Shown here: positions 25,601 through 40,600 of the stretch, in pieces | Numbering within the stretch: position 1 is the first letter of the stretch | Layout: every line of letters starts with the position of its first letter | Assembly: GCA_033032175.1 (NCBI GenBank) | Contig: CM065304.1 | Coordinates: 6,386,001 to 6,450,000, forward strand | DNA from: Saturnia japonica | Taxonomy: Eukaryota > Arthropoda > Insecta > Lepidoptera > Saturniidae | Direction: 5' to 3' | DNA length: 64,000 nucleotides | Position numbers and translations under genes: made by a program | Notes under the pieces: model-generated | Databases searched by the model: none | What the model was told of the DNA's origin: nothing | What the model saw: only the letters and a program-made list of their open reading frames with translations

Positions 25601-28600
25601 CTATTTAATATTTCGTCAGTAGCGGAGATTATAAGATTTATAATGATATTTAAATCATTAATTTTTATGAAGAATTAACAGATATATGGCGTTACCAGAA
25701 AAAACGCTTTTGAGAAATCTAAATACATATAAAAGGAAACTGATTGATCAACACATACCGTTGAACGGATTGTGCTGAAATTTAATTATTAAGACGTAAG
25801 TATCCGATAAGAACGGATTTAAAAAAATTAAACTACTAAAGGGGTGTAACGGGGTTCAAAATTTGTGTGAAGAAATCATATAAAAATTATATTTTTCAAA
25901 CTTGGCGGGAGCGAAGCCACATGTAGAAGCTAGTAATATATATGATTTAGAATTAAAAAGTAAGTTATTAACAATTAAACAAAAAAACCGTGACAAAAAG
26001 AATAAAACAAGCTCTATAGACTAAAGAACAGTGTGAAATGCACCATTTAGTATATTTTTTTGTTTGATGCCTATGGTTGGTTATTCAATTCAGTAAATTG
26101 GGTTTAAATAATTTACTTGAAATCTGTGTTTGTGTTTAAAAAAATCTGTATTATTATGTTAGTGTCGATATTATAACATAAAAATGTTGTAATAATTCTA
26201 CAAATAAATAAAATTGAAGTACCTGTCTGTGATTCCAAAATCAAGAGATTTTATGAGGCTCATGGTCTAGGTATCAAAGTATATAAGCAAGAGAATATGC
26301 TGGTGGTCTTTTTTCTCTCAACAAAGTTTAGGTATTAATACTTTCATAATTGTGCTTAAAATTTAGTTTCATTTGGCAAGCGGAATGGTAATTGAGAAAG
26401 CCAGGGAGGATAATAAAGACAGTCCCCTATCCTATGACATCATTCCCATGAAAAAGTAACCTCCCTGGGCGGAGTTATATTGGTTTAAAGTATCAAGATC
26501 AGTAACTATCGTCTCGACAAAAGGAATAAATATATTTTGTGAATATGAGTCCAATCGGTCAAGACATTCGTACACACACAAAATTTTACATATTGGTACC
26601 CCCGACTCTTATTGTGTGGACTACAGAATTATTGTTTCTGATGATATCGTGATATTTTTTTATAGATAAGGATCAAGTATCTAAGAAGTAAAACAGAAAA
26701 AATGTGATCAAAATCTTTAAAGTAGTTGTTTGTGTGATGCGCACACAACGGGAAACCTCTATAATTTTATTAACCGACCGAAAAAGACGTAGTTTACTCA
26801 ATTCGAATGTTTTTTTTATGGCTGTACACCCATGACCTTTGTTTATGAACCGATTTAGATGATTCTTTTTTGTTGGATAGGAGGTACTTTAGGGGTGGTC
26901 CCATTTTAATTTAATTTGCATTGGACTTTCAACTTCGAAGATACATCAGGAAACTCATAAAAATAATTAAAAATGAATTTCCTTTTTGTTAAAAATTATC
27001 TTGGATGAACTACATATAGATATAATAATAACTTATATTTAAAAAAAAACTAAATTATAGCCTTGTTTAAAATACTACATGTAACATGTGAATCTACGAA
27101 TGCTCCTATAATCCAAGAAAAACCTGTCGAGATTACAAGACCTGTCGTGATGAATGGATCTGAGTGCTGAGCAACGCATGAGACGAATGAACGTGGTAAT
27201 ACACGTGGACAGAGATGTGAATATTAAAATGACTGTATAATGTCACTACAATGGATACAATTAGGAACGACAATATCAGACGAAGCATGAAACTAGCACC
27301 AGCAACACAAAAGTTAAGGAGTGCTGGTTTAGCGTAGCCGTACTTGTTATGAGAAGGTATGAAAGTCATATAATTAGAAGAGTTTTTAGTATGAAGGTGG
27401 ACGAATATACGAATAGTGGATGTTGGAAGAAGTATTAATGTTGATAATATATATGTATAAAAGGTGAGAAATATTGAAACGCCAGCTGATAAAAAAGAGT
27501 GGAAGAGAAAAGATTTTACTTAGATAACAATCCTACTTAGGTGATGCAAGAAGAAATTTCGTGTAACAAACGAAATACTGTGAAACCTTGTTGGCTAGTT
27601 GATACCCATACAGTTACAATAACGTAATCGTTGTTCCTGTTTTTACTCTTTTATTTAATTCCCAGACGTCGTACTAAAATATTATATAGACTGTATCACT
27701 CCCACAATTAGGACGAATCTAACGACACCTCATGTCAAAATCCATCAAACCGTTTAGGCTATAGGGCGTGCGAAAGAAATATACATACGTAAATTTATAC
27801 ACTCGAAAAACATAATCATCTTTTTTCGAAGTAGGGTAAAAAAACCATTATGATATAATTATTGTACATCGTACATGGCGTTTCAAATTACTCTAGCACC
27901 AGTTTAAAAAACAAATTATAATGTGGATTCAAACAATCGGGAAAAATATAAATATAAATCAAAACCCCAGTATTATATAATAACAATAATTTAATATTTT
28001 CATTAACGTAAATGGAAAACAAAGTTTGTTTTTCACCGCGGTTTCATTCCAACCGCCAAGTAAAAGCGGCAGAAAGAGCCTGTTACTTTATTTCAAATGT
28101 CAAATAAATTAAACTACGCTTTACGGTGAATTAATTTTATATGTTATGTTATTATACTATTTCATTGTAATAATATAAATGAAAATAAAGCTTTTATACA
28201 CGATTTCAAGATTTTTATAGTTTTACATTAAAATATGTTTATCAGATATACATTCCATTAGATCGAATGTTATAAGTTAATATATCATTTATTTTATCTT
28301 AATGTTATATGATGTATACAAATGTTGAACTATTTATATAAACATATATATATGACGGAGGAGGTGCTTCACCATCGTTATTATTGCTCATTGTCGATGT
28401 TCATAATCGTGGGTGTCGGTGGGTAGTTGGATAGACTAAACTCGTATCACGGATTAGATGTGAATTATTTAAACGATTATATTACAGACAGTATGTAGGT
28501 AGACACGTGTAATTAATAGGGTACGTCTACGTCTCTCAGAACGCGCGATAGTTTTAGGGTCGTCCGCACAGGCCGACCGCCAGCAAAAAGTTAGTAGTCT

Positions 28601-31600
28601 TGACACTATATACACCATACAATTCATATTATATTTAATCCCATAGATAACATAAAATTTCAAAAAAATGTTACGACTCGCAACGTACCTCTATCACTAC
28701 AAAAAGTTGTGAGATCTCATGTAAAACCAAGTCACGTATTTATGTTAGTCTCTATAGAAGCGTCTATTCAACGATTTTGTTATAATTAGTTATCTAATCA
28801 ATTACCTGTCAACATTTATAGACCATGTCAATATAAGACAAGACACCTTTATAGTAATAATTATAATGACTTGACAGTTGAACGGCAACATACTGTTACT
28901 CATAGATGTAACTACATCTATGCTGCTACTAATTAAAATACTTTTTATTCTTAGGTGCACTGTTTGCAATTTACTTAGTAATTTTTAATAATCATTATTT
29001 TTCATTTAATGAATAATGTAATATCGGGATATTTCATTTTTTCATTCCTTTAAAGGCTAAACGCTTTCTAAAATTCAAAACATACAACCACTTAATTTAA
29101 AATAATCAAATATTTTAAACAACAACAAAACGAGTTCCAGACCGCTATTACACTTCATAATGATGTCCTTAAAATACAAAGGCAACATGGAAAGCTTTTA
29201 ATTAGAATTTAATATAACCTAAGCAATTATTCTTATTGTTAAAGCACCTAGTTAAAACACAGTTGTACATGATAGAGTTTAATTTTATTTATTTATAATA
29301 AAATATATAAATAATAATAAATAGTTTATTAATTTAACAATTAGTAAACGCGAGTTTAACAACAATCAGAGCAGATTGGTCTCGTGAAATGTGTTTAAAT
29401 ATTGTTCGTATTTTTGATACGTTGTTTACAGCTTTGCTAATTCTAAGTATTGGAAGTCTATATTTAACTGGCAAAATTGAATCAGGTTGGTTCAAATGAC
29501 AATCTGTTTTCAACAACAAGATTAAACTCAAAATAAAGCATTTCATTTATAAAACATTTTTTTGCTCATCTAAGGTGGTAAACAAGCATACAGTCCGCTT
29601 AATGATAAGCGGCGACTGTTGCTTATAGACGTTATATACCATAGATATAACTAACGCGTTGCGGACCTTGAACTCCCCTTCACCAGGGTCCTCTGAAAAC
29701 CCTACTCACTACAAGAACAGAACAAAAGGTTATTCAGCTGCGATCTTCTGTAGGGTAGAGTTATTCCACCAGACTGTTGTATTACTGGATATTATACCTT
29801 TAATGTAATCTCCCTTCACTGACATTCTTTATTTAATTATATATTTTTTAATTAAAATGTCACTCCTTTGAATGTACGTCTATGCAGTAGGTACTACTTT
29901 AAATTTATCTTGAGCTCAATAAACCTGTAGACTTCGAATTCCCAACACGGATTCCCCCAAGCAGAGAGAAATCACTCTTTAAACCCCTCGCCCTCTCCCT
30001 AAGAGGACTACTATACTGTTTCTTGTTTCGTGCAAATAGAATTGGTCCACTTGCTGGGCTGGCTCTATCATAGGGAGAAAAGAAAACTGCTGGGCGCTCG
30101 TAACCCTAAATCCCAAGGACGCAGTGGTAAAGAAAAATGTAATTTTTACTTTCCCATATAGCGGCGGTGAAGGAGGTTTGCTCGGCATCTTAAAATAATA
30201 CACCTGTGCGTGTAAACTTGGAATGTAAAACATTATCTAAATACAACATTTCATCCAAATCGTTGGAGCCGTTTCGTTAAGAATTTCGGAAAACTTTTGA
30301 TAAAAACGTAGATTTCTAGTTCTCCATGTATGGCAGTGATATAAAAATTTCATTTCGAATATATTCTGGAAACAAACACTTTTAAATGATAATACATACA
30401 CTACAGTCTATAAATACATGCTAATATATATTAAACACTAACAGTGTGTAAGCTCACTTGCTTGGTTCACTAACCATGTTATTATTACGGATCGTATAGT
30501 TTTATTTCAAAGCATCATACGATTGTAATACAATAGTTAGCTATTCATTTTTATGACCTCTCCACTACTGTTACTCTATGTATATATCAATTTTGTGGAA
30601 AACTAAAATACCATTATCGTTGTGTATGTGACCATTATTTGAGTTGATAATTTTATTGTTTATTGATTGATATTTTAATATATTGATTGACTAGCTGAGC
30701 TCACGGCTTCGCTCACGTGGACTACAGAATGCCCGCGCTAATCTTGCACCCCCGCTCCCGGCTATTTTAAAGACAAAAATGCGTATTGTGGGTGTTCCTT
30801 AGAATATAGACATATACTCTCGCCGTCTTTTTTGTAGGTCTTTTTATTGTCTACAATTATGTGTTACATTAATTTTCTATATCTCTTATAGTTTATTCAG
30901 TGTAAGCTATTTAAGCGCCCCAATTGATTCACCATGACGTTTTTTTTGTGCGTAACCCTAATTATTTTTCTTAAATAAAAGTAGCATAAGTTATTTTCTA
31001 TAAAATGTGCTATCTACCAGTGAAAGTCGCGTCAAAATTGGTCCAACCGTTTCGGAGATTACCCGGAACAAACAGACAGACAGACATACAAAATTTAAAA
31101 AAATACTTTAAAATATCACTATAGAATCTTTGGTAATCCTTCAGAATACACCACTACCAAATATTCGGCAAAAGTTAAATATTAGTATTATTCAATATTC
31201 AGTATTGGGTCAAACCATTTCATCAGTAATCGAAAATCACGAAAGAGTTAAAAAAGTAGTCTAACTGAATGTTTGAATACACTTCAAGTAAACTTTGCCA
31301 ATATATTTATATTATTGATGATAGAGATGTCTCTGGGCGCAGCAAAACTAATAAACATATATAAAACTTGAAACAGATAGTATGAAATTAGTTCAAAACT
31401 AATTTAAAACTCTGACAGAAACGATGAAAGAATATGGTATAAAATATAGAAACAAAGTTGTGATGACAACATAACTTTTAATTAATGCAGTGGCAAAAAA
31501 GGAAAATATAAACTCAACCAAGGATTTACACGATTTTGGCTGCTGTTTGCGTTCTGATGTTTTGGACATTAACGTTTTTTTCTGGGGGCACGGGAGTGCG

Positions 31601-34600
31601 CCCTGCAAGTTGAGCGCAAGGCACGGCCATACCATCTTTATTGGAAGCATTTCAAAGTACTTTTACGCCTTAGTCTTGCTACACTTGCACCGGGTTAATG
31701 TAGAAGGCTGAAATTCTGTTTACTATGATTACTTATTAAACCCTACAATATAAAGTTTTTTGATGATCATCAAAATAGGACTAGTACTTTTCCAATACAT
31801 AGAGAGCTGAAATTTGGCACAAAGATAAGGGAAGATCTGATTTTGACGTGGAATCCCTGAAGAAGAGCTGAAAGAGCCCTATGATACTGTAAGAGCTATT
31901 GAAATGCCGCCTTAGTAAAAATTATCCAATCTAATGATCGTTTCTTGATGACACATAAAAACCGAAGGTCTGAACTACCTGATGCGGAACTTAGGCTTCC
32001 TGCTTATTGCTATTATGAAATTTCAGTATCTAATTTTAAAACTTTGTAATAAATTTACAAAAAGAAGTGAAATCCCAACAAAAACATGCAACGGACCAAA
32101 TTTCGATTGAGTTAATTCGTCTTTATAAAGTTGTGAAATATCTTAAACAACTAGTAATTTTGGTTAAAATCTTGCCTATGTTTTAATAATTAAACTGTAT
32201 TCTTTAGAATATACTGTGCCTATTTATATGAGCAAAAAATATTTTAACTAATACCAAGATAATAAGGTTAACATATTCGTATTACATGTCGTGGAATTTT
32301 ATATGACTTCCGTTATTAAAAATATTGTAGGAGTCATTGTTACTATTGCGTACTTCTGTATTTTTTTTGAGCATGAGTTTATACCAACAACGTCCAAGTC
32401 ATTAAAATAGCTATTATTATATGATAGTCATATAAAATAGCTCTTAATAGACTGGACATGGGAACAATAATAAAGATTTTTATAGAACCTAAATACAGCG
32501 AAACTCTGTGCCAGAACCTCGCGTATATAAATCTAAACATCAATTCCTGATTCATACACATTTTGATTGCCGTATTTCCTAAAATATTAAAACCGTTACG
32601 TGCAAGAACAAATTGATCGTTATGAGATTTATGCAAATATTTTGACAGGCATAAGGGATTTCTATAAAATTATTTATTAAATCTTGTCTTAAACTGTTTC
32701 TGTACATATTTTATTTTAGAGTAATGTTATACTATATTTTCTATTCACAGCAATGACATGCATGATGAAGCGGCATTTCAATGAATTGAAACAATTTTTA
32801 TTAGAATTTCCATATAAAATGCACATATGACGTGGACTTTTTCTTTATTTGTATAAATAATGATATTTAAACAGTAATTTCATTTAAAAATTATACTAAG
32901 TGAGGCGGCATCTGAGAAGCTAAGGAGGATTATTTTAACTGTCATATATTAAATACAGTGTAAACTTTTTATAACGAAACTCAAGGGACTGAGCATTTTT
33001 TATCGTTATAGAGAGTTATCGTTATATGGAGTAAACAAAAAAACAACCAAATTAACAAGAATTTTTAATATGTATGTCTTAGATAATAAATGCTTATAAA
33101 TTATTGTTTACACATATAGTCTGATAACTTTGTCTGACGTTTTTTGCTATGCCAGTACTTGTTTTGTATTATTTTATGTATTCTATTCATATCTAGATAT
33201 GTGGTGGAATTGTCTTGATTAAACAACAAAAAAAATTCTAGCAACTTAGCGGCATCTAGGGCTTGTTGAATTGTTGGTGGTGATTCGGCTTTGTCCACTT
33301 GATCATCTTCTTCATCTTGATTATCTGGTGTTTCCTGACTTTTTGACACTAAATCAACAATTTGGTAATCTGTAAGTGTACCAGTTGTGGCTACATCCTC
33401 ATCTATATTTTCGTACGATTGTAGATCTTCGTTAAAATTGTTTGGTATGTTGAACTGGCTTATCCATTCACTCAGTGGTAGATTGTCTTCACTGTCAAAT
33501 TGGTTCGTTTCTTGGCTACTACATAATCCAGCATATCGAAAAGAATGTTGGATAGTGGCTGCTGTTACCTCTTGCCAGGCTTTTGAAAAGAAGTTCACTG
33601 CTTGTAGCATGTTGATCGAGACCTTGCCGTCAGTTTCGATCATATCCATCAACATTTTCCGTCTATAGTGGCCCTTTAGGCTTTTAATTACACTCTGATC
33701 CATTGGTTGTAAAATACTGGTTGTATTAGCTGAGAAAATTGCTAACTCTATGTTTCGAAGATTAGATATGATTGGGTGAGCAGGACAATTGTCTACTAGA
33801 AGCAAGATTTTTTGTGATTTTAATTCAGCATCCCATTTTAACACTTCCTCTTCAAAAATCTGCGATGTCATCCAAGCTGACTTGTTTGCTTTGTACGTAA
33901 CTGGCAACTGTTTTATGTTCTTGAAATACCGAGGGTTTTTCGATTTGCCTATAACTAAGAGCTTTCTTTTTTCTGTGCCACTCATATTGGCAGCCACTAG
34001 AACTGTAATACGCTCTTTAGACAGTTTTCCTCCAACACATTTTTCCCCTTTGAATTTTAAAGTTTTGTCGAGAGTCAACTTAAAAAAAAAGGCCAGTTTC
34101 ATCTGCATTAAAAATGACTTCTGGTGAGTACTTCATCTTTAATTTAGGCCACACTGTACTAATCCAATTGTTAGTCACATGAATATGAATATCGACATCC
34201 CGCGCCTCTCCGTTCATTTTACCGTACGTAATTTGGTGACGGTGCTTAAATTTTCCGAGCCAACCTTCAGATGCTTTAAAGTCAATTATGCCAAGTTGGT
34301 TGGCAAACTTTTCAGCCTTAGCTTTTATAATTGGCCCCGAGATGGGTACATTATTCTGGCGCTGATTGTTAAACCACGACAACATTGCCTGATCTAAGTC
34401 TTCGAATTTTGGCTTTCTTAATTTTTTAGAAGTTTCCTTTCAGCGCCAAATGCCTTCCAACGCCACTTTTATTTTCTCCCTTTTCTATCGCACGTATCAC
34501 ACAAACTTTTTCGTCAACACTAATCGCTTTCCGTTTACTGGCCATGTTAACAGTTTCAAAGTAGGTTTCCGACTGATAATACGATAGGTACCCAGTATGT

Positions 34601-37600
34601 TTGGTCGAAGACCATCACTTCCGAGAAAACAATGCGTCATACTGCACGTGTTCAAGGCAATTAAGGATAACAAAAGCTAGACCGACCTCGGATGTTTCGG
34701 AGCTTCAAAGTCTTTTGTTACCTGATAATAAACAATAATACCGATAATAAATATTTACTGTCTAGAAATATGAGCACATTTCTTCGTAATAGAGAATGAC
34801 ATATCGCTATAAAGAGTGTTTCAATATGTGGGTTTTAACGCAAACCAACCAAGTTGTGCTCACTTCAACGTTATAGGGAGTTTATCGTTATAAAGGATAA
34901 CGTTATAAAGAGTTTACACTGTAATAATAATTTTTTATTATTCTCTTCTCAGTTAGGTTACATGGACCATAAAATGGTACTTAATATAAATCACGGTATC
35001 TTCTCTAGTACTTGTACTAGTTTCGTCGTAATTTCGATTACTTAGTTAATTAAAATTTACTAGAGCGCAGTAACTATTCAACTTAAAGCGTTCTTATTTA
35101 TCATACGCTGCAGTCGTCCAATTTAGCTTATAGACTCATGTCTGATAATTCACTTACCTATACAAAGTTTCGCATGTGCTTTCAATTAAACCCTAGATAG
35201 CTAAGGTTCATCAAAATGGCGCACATCCAATAAATATCTACTCAACCTTTTTTAATCGTGATACTTTCACACTCAGGGTTTCGTGCCAGCTTTGTGAATT
35301 TTAAACTGTGGGATGTGGTTGTAGCCATGGCATTTAGTTGGTAAGTAATTTTTAAAGCAATGATGGCTCTCTGTTAGCGTGTACGGACAACTTGTTAATC
35401 GAAGTGAATTCGAAACCCTGCAATGTGCCTGAGCATTCGATGAAGGAAAACTTCGTGATGAAACCATAGCACGGTACTAGAGCATTTCGAATGCTACCAA
35501 AACCTCAAAATCTGTCGCTATGCATAATTTTCTTTATTAATGGTTTTTTGACTAATTGATGGTTTCTTTTTAATCAGTTTGGTTAAAAATATATTCCTAT
35601 GTATTTTATAAATCTATAACCGAAAGAACTGGATGAAAGAAGATTACACGTGGCAGAGATGCGAATGTTAAGATGGATGTGTGGAGTAGCTACAATGGAC
35701 AGGATCAGGAATGAGTTTATCAGAGGATGTCTTAAAATAGCACCAATCACAGAGAAATTGAGGGGTTATGGCTAGCATGGTATGGGCATGTCATGAGGAG
35801 GGATGAAAGTTATATAACTAAAAGAATGTTAAGCATGAAGGTGGATGGATACAAGAGTAGAGGAAGACCGAAGAAGGTATGGGTTGATTGTGTGAAGAAT
35901 GATATGCATATAAAAGGTGTGAATACTGAGATGATATTTGATAGAGTAGAGTGGAAGAAGAAAACATGTTGTTCCGACCCTACTTAAGTAGGATAAGGGT
36001 AAGAAAATGATGATGATGATGAACCGGTCAAATGACATATAGTATAATTTTCATATATTATATTTTTCCGATCGTAAGCTTTTATAAGAAATTGCATGCG
36101 AATAGCGAAGCAAGATGGCAGTTTGACAGTTATCTTCTTATTTTAAACGCATAATACTTACACATAGTAATCTTCTTTTGTATTTTTAACACGCTTTTAT
36201 TAACTTCACTTATACCCTCAGACTACTGAGAGGATACTACCGTGTAACTAACAAACGATGTAATCAAATCTTGGAAGTCAATTTTAACCTACTTCTGATT
36301 ATCGTATCGAAATGAAACTTAGTATGTGTATGTAGTTCGGATGACAATACTGTAATTTGGTATCTTGGAGCTAATCTGATAATGGAGCCTGGAGGTGGAT
36401 AGTGGAACTCTTGTGGCTACTAGCAACCTCTTCCAATTTAGGCCCAGAATCCAGATTGGGCTTGATAACGAAGGTCTGGTGATGGACCCAAGAGATGTTT
36501 TATAATTTATAGTACTTGATAATAGCGTGTTTTTAAAAATAATATATTTTATTTAGTATCTATTATTTAGTGTTCTCTACTATGACCTGTTGGCCTTTCA
36601 CTCGTATGTGCTCGATGATCGCTTCGCTTATTGCAATATGAAATATATTTCTGCCACCAGGTTGCGGAGAGCGGGACTGTCGAGGACTTCATGCGCTTGT
36701 ATCTTAGAGATTCATCGCGTTTGAAATTAAGGGATGCACGAGGTCGGACAGCAGCGCACCAATCGGCGTCTAGGAACAACATAAAAGTTTTACACTTCAT
36801 CAACAATAACGGTGGAGGTGAGAACTCATCAATATAAATAATGTACCACCTAACCTGGTAAAACGTTAATCTTCCCAGTAGTCTATAACTTGATCACAAA
36901 ACCACCTATCACAAAGAAAGAAATCATTTATTCACAAGCAACAAGACAATATAAACACAAAACAAGAAACTGCGAACATAATACTACTAATTAGTATCAC
37001 ATACACATAATTAATTTATCCGAATTGTTTTTTGCGACTTCCGCCTAAAAACATTAACGTTTGTTTCCTCTTTTTGCAATATAAAAACGTTTATCTAACA
37101 ATAAAATAACTTAAACACGCATCGATTTAACATTTCCCGATTAATCTCAACAATTAATAACAAACTTTTTTTGTTGAGAATTCGGATAAATTAATTACGA
37201 TGGATTCCCGAAAAATAACCTAGGTCATTAAAAAAAAACATATTATACATAAAGAGCTTAACAATACACAATGATCAAAAACTAAATATCGTCATTATGA
37301 AAAGGCGTACCGCTCAGCAAGTGCTGAGGTGCCACGGGGCACTCGGTGCTGATTTTCAGCTAGAACCTGCAATAATTTTATATTCAATATATCACGTACA
37401 TAATCATAACGTACAAAAAAAAAGAATTATGCATGTCCATAGTTCGAATCAGGATCATGGTGGTCGAGTAGTTTAAACCGGCCGAATATCGTATTCAGTG
37501 TCTGTAAATTCGAACCGCGGCATGTACCAACGAATGTTTCGGAATTCGCGTACATGTAACTAATTCAAATTACTATAAAAAAATAAACACTATCAGCTGT

Positions 37601-40600
37601 CGTTGAAGGAAAACATCTTGAGGAAGCTTAAATTCTTGAGAAATGTTCTTTAGTACCACTTTATATGGAAAAATATAGAACTGTTGATTTCTCGGCGTTT
37701 GAAATCGCCAGTACATCGTGAGCTAGCGTGGTGATTAAACCCCTGCCTTCTCTTGGTAAGAGGCCTTTACCCATTAGTCGTTCGCTTACAGGCTTATATT
37801 ATTATTGTAGTTCGATTCGTGAATTAAGAGTTAAAATTCATTAAAAAAAAGAAAAAATAGTTTATTTTTCTAGAATTTTCTAATATCCAGGACATCTTTT
37901 AATTTTTTTTCTTTCCCCAAATACTTTACTCGTACTATTACTGAAATAAATTATAAAAAAAAAAAATTGTCAAATCGGTTTAGCCGTTCTCAAGTGATAC
38001 ACTATTACCAATGAACAGCATTTAATTTTTATTTCTATAGATAATCTAACACGACAATTTTTAACAAAAAAGAAAACCTACTTCAATGAATATATAGATT
38101 CCCCTGATTTATCTTCGAAGTTGAAGATCCAATGCTAATGAAATTATAATGGAACCACTCTTGCGGTATCTCTTTTCTAACGAAAAAAACTCATCCAAAT
38201 CGGTAAACAAAGATGTTAAGACTGAAGATCCATAAAAAAATATACATTACTAATCCAATTTGAAGTTATAAAGCAAATCCATTTATTATTGTTTCACGTA
38301 TATTTCTAAAAATAACATAAATATTTTTGATTTCTTCTAACTGTATCATTAAATTACTCATCGTGGTTTAAATATGAAAGTTATAATAGTTATAATGATT
38401 TTAGATCTTTCGAGTTTCATTTCGAAATAACTAAATTGGAGTGTGAATTATATACAACGGAAAATAGTATTTATAAAGAAAATATAATTTAAAAAATCTC
38501 CCCTTTAGCTTTTAATTTAAAAATTATAAACAAAAATGCGTTTGTTAGGTTCCCCATTGTAGACGAATAATTTAAATCTTTCTTTGATGAAAAATTCAAA
38601 AATTTTGCACTATGTGAAATCGATTATCAAATCTTAATCCTCACATGGCTTTTGTCATATTCGCTACTGTCTATTCGTTCCACAATTCACATATTTAGAT
38701 AATAGGCCATTGTCTATAGCTTCACTACCTGTTAAGGTTGGGGTTTTTGGGTATCAGAAAAGTTTCTTGCGTATCTCTTCCCGCTTTCCTCGCTTCGGCT
38801 CATAGCACAAGGGATCCAGTGTATTGGATTTTAGCCCCTTCATTAGAACCTGATTTTAATATTGGTTTTTAATAGAAGCCACCAATGTTTGGGAATTTAC
38901 TTGCTCGAGTACAAACTTTGCCTCAATACCTTCGTCACTTCGTTCGTTCTTTCGTTTTTTGGCCGTGAATTGGAAGTGGATTTATGGCTTCAGACTCGCC
39001 CTTCTGAAAACATGGATACACTTTTAGAACTGTTGCCTATTTGAGGCTGGGAACGATATGCTGCCTATCACATCGGTGACGCTGCGGTCTCAACGTAGGT
39101 GAACTCGGTCTCCACAGACTCTCTTGTCGTCGGAGCGCTAGCCGACTATCTTGACATAGCTGCTTAAATAATGTTATTCATCGGGCTCTTACCAGCGCTG
39201 GAACTGTTAGCATTTTGGAATCTACAGGCTTAATATGTGTTGGAAAAAGCCCCGACGGCATGACTGGTTCCGTGGAAGATGGGCTGAGTATTCTTCTATA
39301 ATGCGAATTTCCCATGTCGTTACCGATATTTAGCGATTTCTGCTATCGAATTCGGAATTAGGATGCGGATTCCAACTGCAGTCGATAGTTAATTTTTTAT
39401 CGCATAGATTTTATCTCTTTCTTGACAACTGATTTGAAAATAAAAATGTAAAGTGTTGAAAGTACAAGATAGAAAAATGAATAGTGTTATACTTACGGAA
39501 ACTTATAATTGCTAACACTTCGTTGGCTCGTTCACTCGTTCAAGTTTATAACGAGATGAGTTTATGACTCTCAATTAAGAAGTGCTACTTATATTATCAC
39601 TTTTATACACCTTCTACTTCTTCTTCCAATTTGATGAACAATTTCAATAGATTGGTAATCAATTTGTATCGGTACCGGATAAAATACTAGTTCCTGTTCC
39701 AAAGAAATAATAGCCTCTTACATGATGCTAACTCTTTCTATTAATTTAACTGAATAGAGTAAAGAGCTTGTTCCTAATCATATTTGTTTATATATCTTTC
39801 TAACCGAGTAAAAATTCTTAAGCTTGAATTGAGAAAAGCATGTTCCATCCAAACTGAAACAGTTTGCTTTTGTGTCACACAAGTATGTGCAACAGGTACG
39901 AAATACCTGTTCTTTTAAACTGTTTCGATAAATACGCCTCAATCCTATAATTGTATCGTTCTAACTGGATGTCACTGATACATCAAACTGACAGCCATTG
40001 TCTAGCTGGAACCGCTTGGTGAAATGATTACAAACCAAACTGTCGGTGGATACTAAATCGGTCAACTTTTGCTCAGTCAATGCGCAAGCACGCTGCTTGC
40101 GAATAGTTTATATGTGAAAATAATATGATATCATGCTTGAAGCTTTTTTAATTAAAAAAAAAAAACAAAAAAATATCTTTTCTAAAAATACATTATTCTT
40201 TATTATAATATTTTTAAAAGTAGCAAACTGTTTAGCGGTTACTTTAGAACGTTTGCATAAAATTCTCTTTGTAATGTTGGTATTATTAATAATCATCTTT
40301 TTCAAACGGAAATTGAAAAATTCATTTTCATTATTCAACAGAAAATAACAAAATCAACACAAATTAATGTATTTGCAACTGACAAAAAATAATCACATCC
40401 ATATGTTTATTAGAGTCAAAATGATACCGTTTGTGCTTCTGAATGTCATATGTCATCAAATTGTTCATAATATTATAATATACTGTGGAAATTTTGAGTT
40501 GGAAGTTTTGAGTATAGCTGCAACAAACTAAAAATGTATTGATTAATCACCCCTCACCTTTTTTTTTAATTTCCTCCATACTATATTTCTTTCTAGCTAT

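Larger units (their letters stand above)
13642..36660 (+). other. TRPA1 intron 1 (23 kb), transposon-rich
   Basis: Bounded by gtaagt at 13642 and a 'ctgccaccag' acceptor at 36660. It contains the R1, Jockey, hAT, mariner, RTE, pogo and SINE insertions listed separately. The stretches 13642-14925, 16600-17940, 18640-20120, 20230-21370, 25080-26760, 27800-29565, 29715-30690 and 31115-32950 hold no recognised gene. Minor items in them: a run of 22 T at 19227-19248, and (TA)n near 13795-13817. An alternative first exon could hide here but none could be proved. Confidence 0.75.

Noticed and set aside
33387..34127. Plus-strand frames over the pogo transposase
   Set aside because: Antisense shadows of the minus-strand transposase frame.
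36567..36837. Alternative TRPA1 start within the flank of exon 2
   Set aside because: The upstream frame is open for about ten codons but has no in-frame ATG; the nearby ATG is out of frame.
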